NCBI GenBank assembly: GCA_040904405.1
Contig: JBBDTK010000056.1
Coordinates: 1-44,047, forward strand
Direction of reading: 5' to 3'
Source of the DNA: VRUE01 sp040904405
Lineage (GTDB): Bacteria > Actinomycetota > Thermoleophilia > Solirubrobacterales > 70-9
DNA: 44,047 bases
Within the stretch, counting starts at the first letter, position 1, and each line of letters begins with the position of its first letter. The notes under the pieces were generated by a model. The model was not told where the DNA came from. It was given only the letters and a program-made list of their open reading frames with translations, and searched no databases. Positions 42,528-44,047 of the stretch are shown in pieces. A program made the translations under genes and the position numbers.

Positions 42528-43790
42528 CTACGCTCCCACCTCGGCCCGGATCGCGCCCGGGCCGTCGACGTTGCGTCCCTCGTCCTCGGACTCGGCCCCG
42601 ACCAGGATCGAGATCTTGCCGAGGTGCTTGTTCTCGTGCAGCAGCTGGTGCGCCTCGGGGACACCCTCGAATCCCATCGTCTTCCAGAGCACCGGCTGCA
42701 CCTTGCCCTCGGTCATCAGCTGGTTCGCCCGCATGCACTCATAGGCGTTGGCGAAGTGCGAGCCGATGATCTGCTTCTGGCGCATCCACAGGTAGCGGAC
42801 GTCGAAGTCGAGCTGGAAGCCCGAGGTGGCGCCGCAGATGACGACCTTGCCGAACGGCTTGACGACGAAGACCGAGGTCGGGAAGGTCGCCTGGCCGACG
42901 TGCTCGAAGACGATGTCGGGGGCATCGCCGAGGATCTCCTTGACCCGCTTGGCGAAGCCGCGCGAGGCCTTGAAGCGCTCCTTGTCGGCGGCCTTGTCGG
43001 CGAGGTTCTCCGGCGTCCGCATCATCTCGCCGAACTCGCTCCGGTCGATGTAGTCGACCGCGCCGAGCTGCTTGACCAGCTCGCCCTTCTCCGCGGAGGA
43101 GACGACGCCGACCGCGTTGGCGCCGGCGGCCTTGCAGAGCTGGGTGGCGAAGACGCCGAGGCCGCCGGCGGCGCCCCAGATCAGCACGTTGTGGCCGGGC
43201 TGCAGCCTGCACTGGTCGATCAGCATCCGGTAGGCGGTGAAGTAGGTCAGCCCGTAGGCGGAGGACTCGGCCCAGGAGAGGTTCTGGGGGCGGGGGAGCA
43301 GCTGCTGGGCCTGGACCTTGGTGAACTGGGCGAAGGAGCCCCAGGTCGTCTCGTAGCCCCAGATCTGCTGGCTCGGTGCGGCGAGCGGGTCGAGCCCATG
43401 CACCTCGACGTCCTCGTAGGAGGCCTGGTTGCAGTGGACGACGACCTCGTCGCCGGGTTTCCAACGGGTGACTCCCTCGCCGACCTTCCAGACGACCCCG
43501 GAGGCGTCGGAGCCGCCGATGTGGTGGCCGTACTCGGGGTGGTCGCCGTAGCCGAAGACGGAGACCGGCTTGCCCAGCGCCGCCCAGACGTTGTTGAAGT
43601 TGACCCCGGCGGCCATCACCCGCACGATCACCTCGAAGGCGCCCGGCTCGGGCACCTCGATCTGCTCGAGCTGGAAGGCGTCGTTGGGCTCGCCCTGGCG
43701 CTCCTCGCGGATCACCCAGGCGGCCATCGTCTCCGGCAGCGTGCCGGGCTCCACGTCCAAGTTCGAGACTGCGCTGCTGTCGACGGCCAA
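42528..43790 (-). CDS. ccr: Crotonyl-CoA carboxylase/reductase
   Basis: 420 residues from TTG 43790, preceded by GGAGGAG at good distance; the longer frame to 43919 runs through an inverted-repeat element and is an artefact. Diagnostic strings are GVNFNNVWAALGKPVSVF, HHIGGSDASGVVWKVG, GDEVVVHCNQASY, IWGYETTWGSFAQFTKVQAQQLLPRP, LIWGAAGGLGVFATQLCKAAGANAVG (NADPH site), DIVFEHVGQATFPTSVFVV, and FDVRYLWMRQKQIIGSHFAN. These match the Ccr branch of the medium-chain dehydrogenase/reductase family. It reductively carboxylates crotonyl-CoA with NADPH and CO2 to (2S)-ethylmalonyl-CoA, the defining step of the ethylmalonyl-CoA pathway. The upstream 166-bp inverted repeat may affect its promoter. Confidence 0.94.
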   Translation of the reverse strand: MAVDSSAVSNLDVEPGTLPETMAAWVIREERQGEPNDAFQLEQIEVPEPGAFEVIVRVMAAGVNFNNVWAALGKPVSVFGYGDHPEYGHHIGGSDASGVVWKVGEGVTRWKPGDEVVVHCNQASYEDVEVHGLDPLAAPSQQIWGYETTWGSFAQFTKVQAQQLLPRPQNLSWAESSAYGLTYFTAYRMLIDQCRLQPGHNVLIWGAAGGLGVFATQLCKAAGANAVGVVSSAEKGELVKQLGAVDYIDRSEFGEMMRTPENLADKAADKERFKASRGFAKRVKEILGDAPDIVFEHVGQATFPTSVFVVKPFGKVVICGATSGFQLDFDVRYLWMRQKQIIGSHFANAYECMRANQLMTEGKVQPVLWKTMGFEGVPEAHQLLHENKHLGKISILVGAESEDEGRNVDGPGAIRAEVGA

Positions 43791-43831
43791 AACCGGCTCC
43801 TCCGTGGGTCGTTTGCGACGGGCCGCGAATC

Positions 43832-43997
43832 CTAGTACACGTATCCGGAAATTCAGATCGTTTCGGCGGCGTCTGGACGCACCTGACGCCACCCGTGGGA
43901 ATCGCCGATGCTTCGGCATCGACTCATCCCACGTGCGTCGTCAGGCACGCCCAGCCACTCGCCGATTCCGACCAGAATTTCCGGATACGTGCACTAG
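43832..43997. repeat. 166-bp imperfect inverted repeat, MITE-like, upstream of ccr
   Basis: The ends CTAGTACACGTATCCGG and (minus strand) CTAGTGCACGTATCCGG belong to 23-bp terminal inverted repeats with one mismatch, extending through AAATTC. Inward, the arms keep partial pairing (matching CCTGACG and CGTGGGA blocks) to a central CGATGC-TTCG-GCATCG hairpin at 43906-43921. The whole folds symmetrically about 43914. Both ends start with CTAG. CGTATCCGG occurs once more just outside, at 44009. It has no coding capacity. It looks like a miniature inverted-repeat element or a structured regulatory hairpin 42 bp from the ccr start. Confidence 0.75.
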
Positions 43998-44047
43998 ATG
44001 AGTGATGCGTATCCGGTTGGTTCCGTTTGCTCTCAGGCAGCCCGGCG

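Noticed and set aside
43791..43919. N-terminal extension of Ccr beginning MPKHRRFPRVASG
   Set aside because: It is encoded by the inverted-repeat element, is rich in Arg and lies upstream of a well-placed ribosome-binding site and TTG start.
43998..44047. ATG at 43998 reading MSDAYPVGSVCSQAAR to the window end
   Set aside because: It is too short to judge, begins at the edge of the inverted-repeat element and has no ribosome-binding site.

Overview
This is a very GC-rich window from a high-GC Gram-positive bacterium. The protein set (GTP-dependent PEP carboxykinase, DUF4333 lipoprotein, ClpS, an actinobacterial-type ethylmalonyl-CoA pathway, many GTG/TTG starts) suggests an actinobacterium, probably of the Thermoleophilia/Solirubrobacterales type. 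That placement is inference; no rRNA or tRNA is present to confirm it.

Layout. 1-3.8 kb: a succinate/malate-CoA ligase beta-like gene cut by the window edge and interrupted by an in-frame UGA, a small lipoprotein, pckG and a coupled HAD protein. 3.8-12.8 kb: secreted TIM-barrel glycoside hydrolase-like proteins (two are tandem paralogues), an O-antigen-ligase-like membrane protein, a decayed pckG 3' fragment and a glycosyltransferase. 12.9-18.3 kb: a malyl-CoA lyase-like gene, a hipBA toxin-antitoxin pair with operator palindromes, and an acyl-CoA dehydrogenase / SCP2-like / MaoC group. 18.3-34.2 kb: an exopolysaccharide locus with heptose-phosphate synthesis (hddA-gmhA-gmhB), two YdjC-type deacetylases, a flippase, one GT2 and three GT4 enzymes, an asparagine-synthase-like amidotransferase, a polymerase/ligase, a Wzz-tyrosine-kinase fusion and the initiating sugar-phosphate transferase. 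34.2-39 kb: small genes and two DUF4143 ATPases with AT-rich promoters; one ATPase sits between ~50-bp direct repeats. 39-44 kb: ethylmalonyl-CoA mutase, a secreted protein, clpS, a small monooxygenase-like protein and crotonyl-CoA carboxylase/reductase, followed by a 166-bp imperfect inverted repeat resembling a miniature transposable element.

How they work together. Ccr, Ecm, the acyl-CoA dehydrogenase, MaoC and the malyl-CoA lyase-like protein together could run crotonyl-CoA to ethylmalonyl-CoA, methylsuccinyl-CoA, mesaconyl-CoA, methylmalyl-CoA, and then glyoxylate plus propionyl-CoA. That is a C2-assimilation route, with PEPCK as a link to gluconeogenesis. In this window these genes are scattered over 31 kb around a polysaccharide locus instead of forming one operon. 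The polysaccharide locus looks like a Wzx/Wzy-type system with an unusual heptose precursor branch. The most interesting undescribed items are the UGA-interrupted ligase gene, the pckG fossil, the module exchange and shared upstream motif of the tandem hydrolases, the repeat-bounded DUF4143 segment, and the inverted-repeat element in front of ccr.
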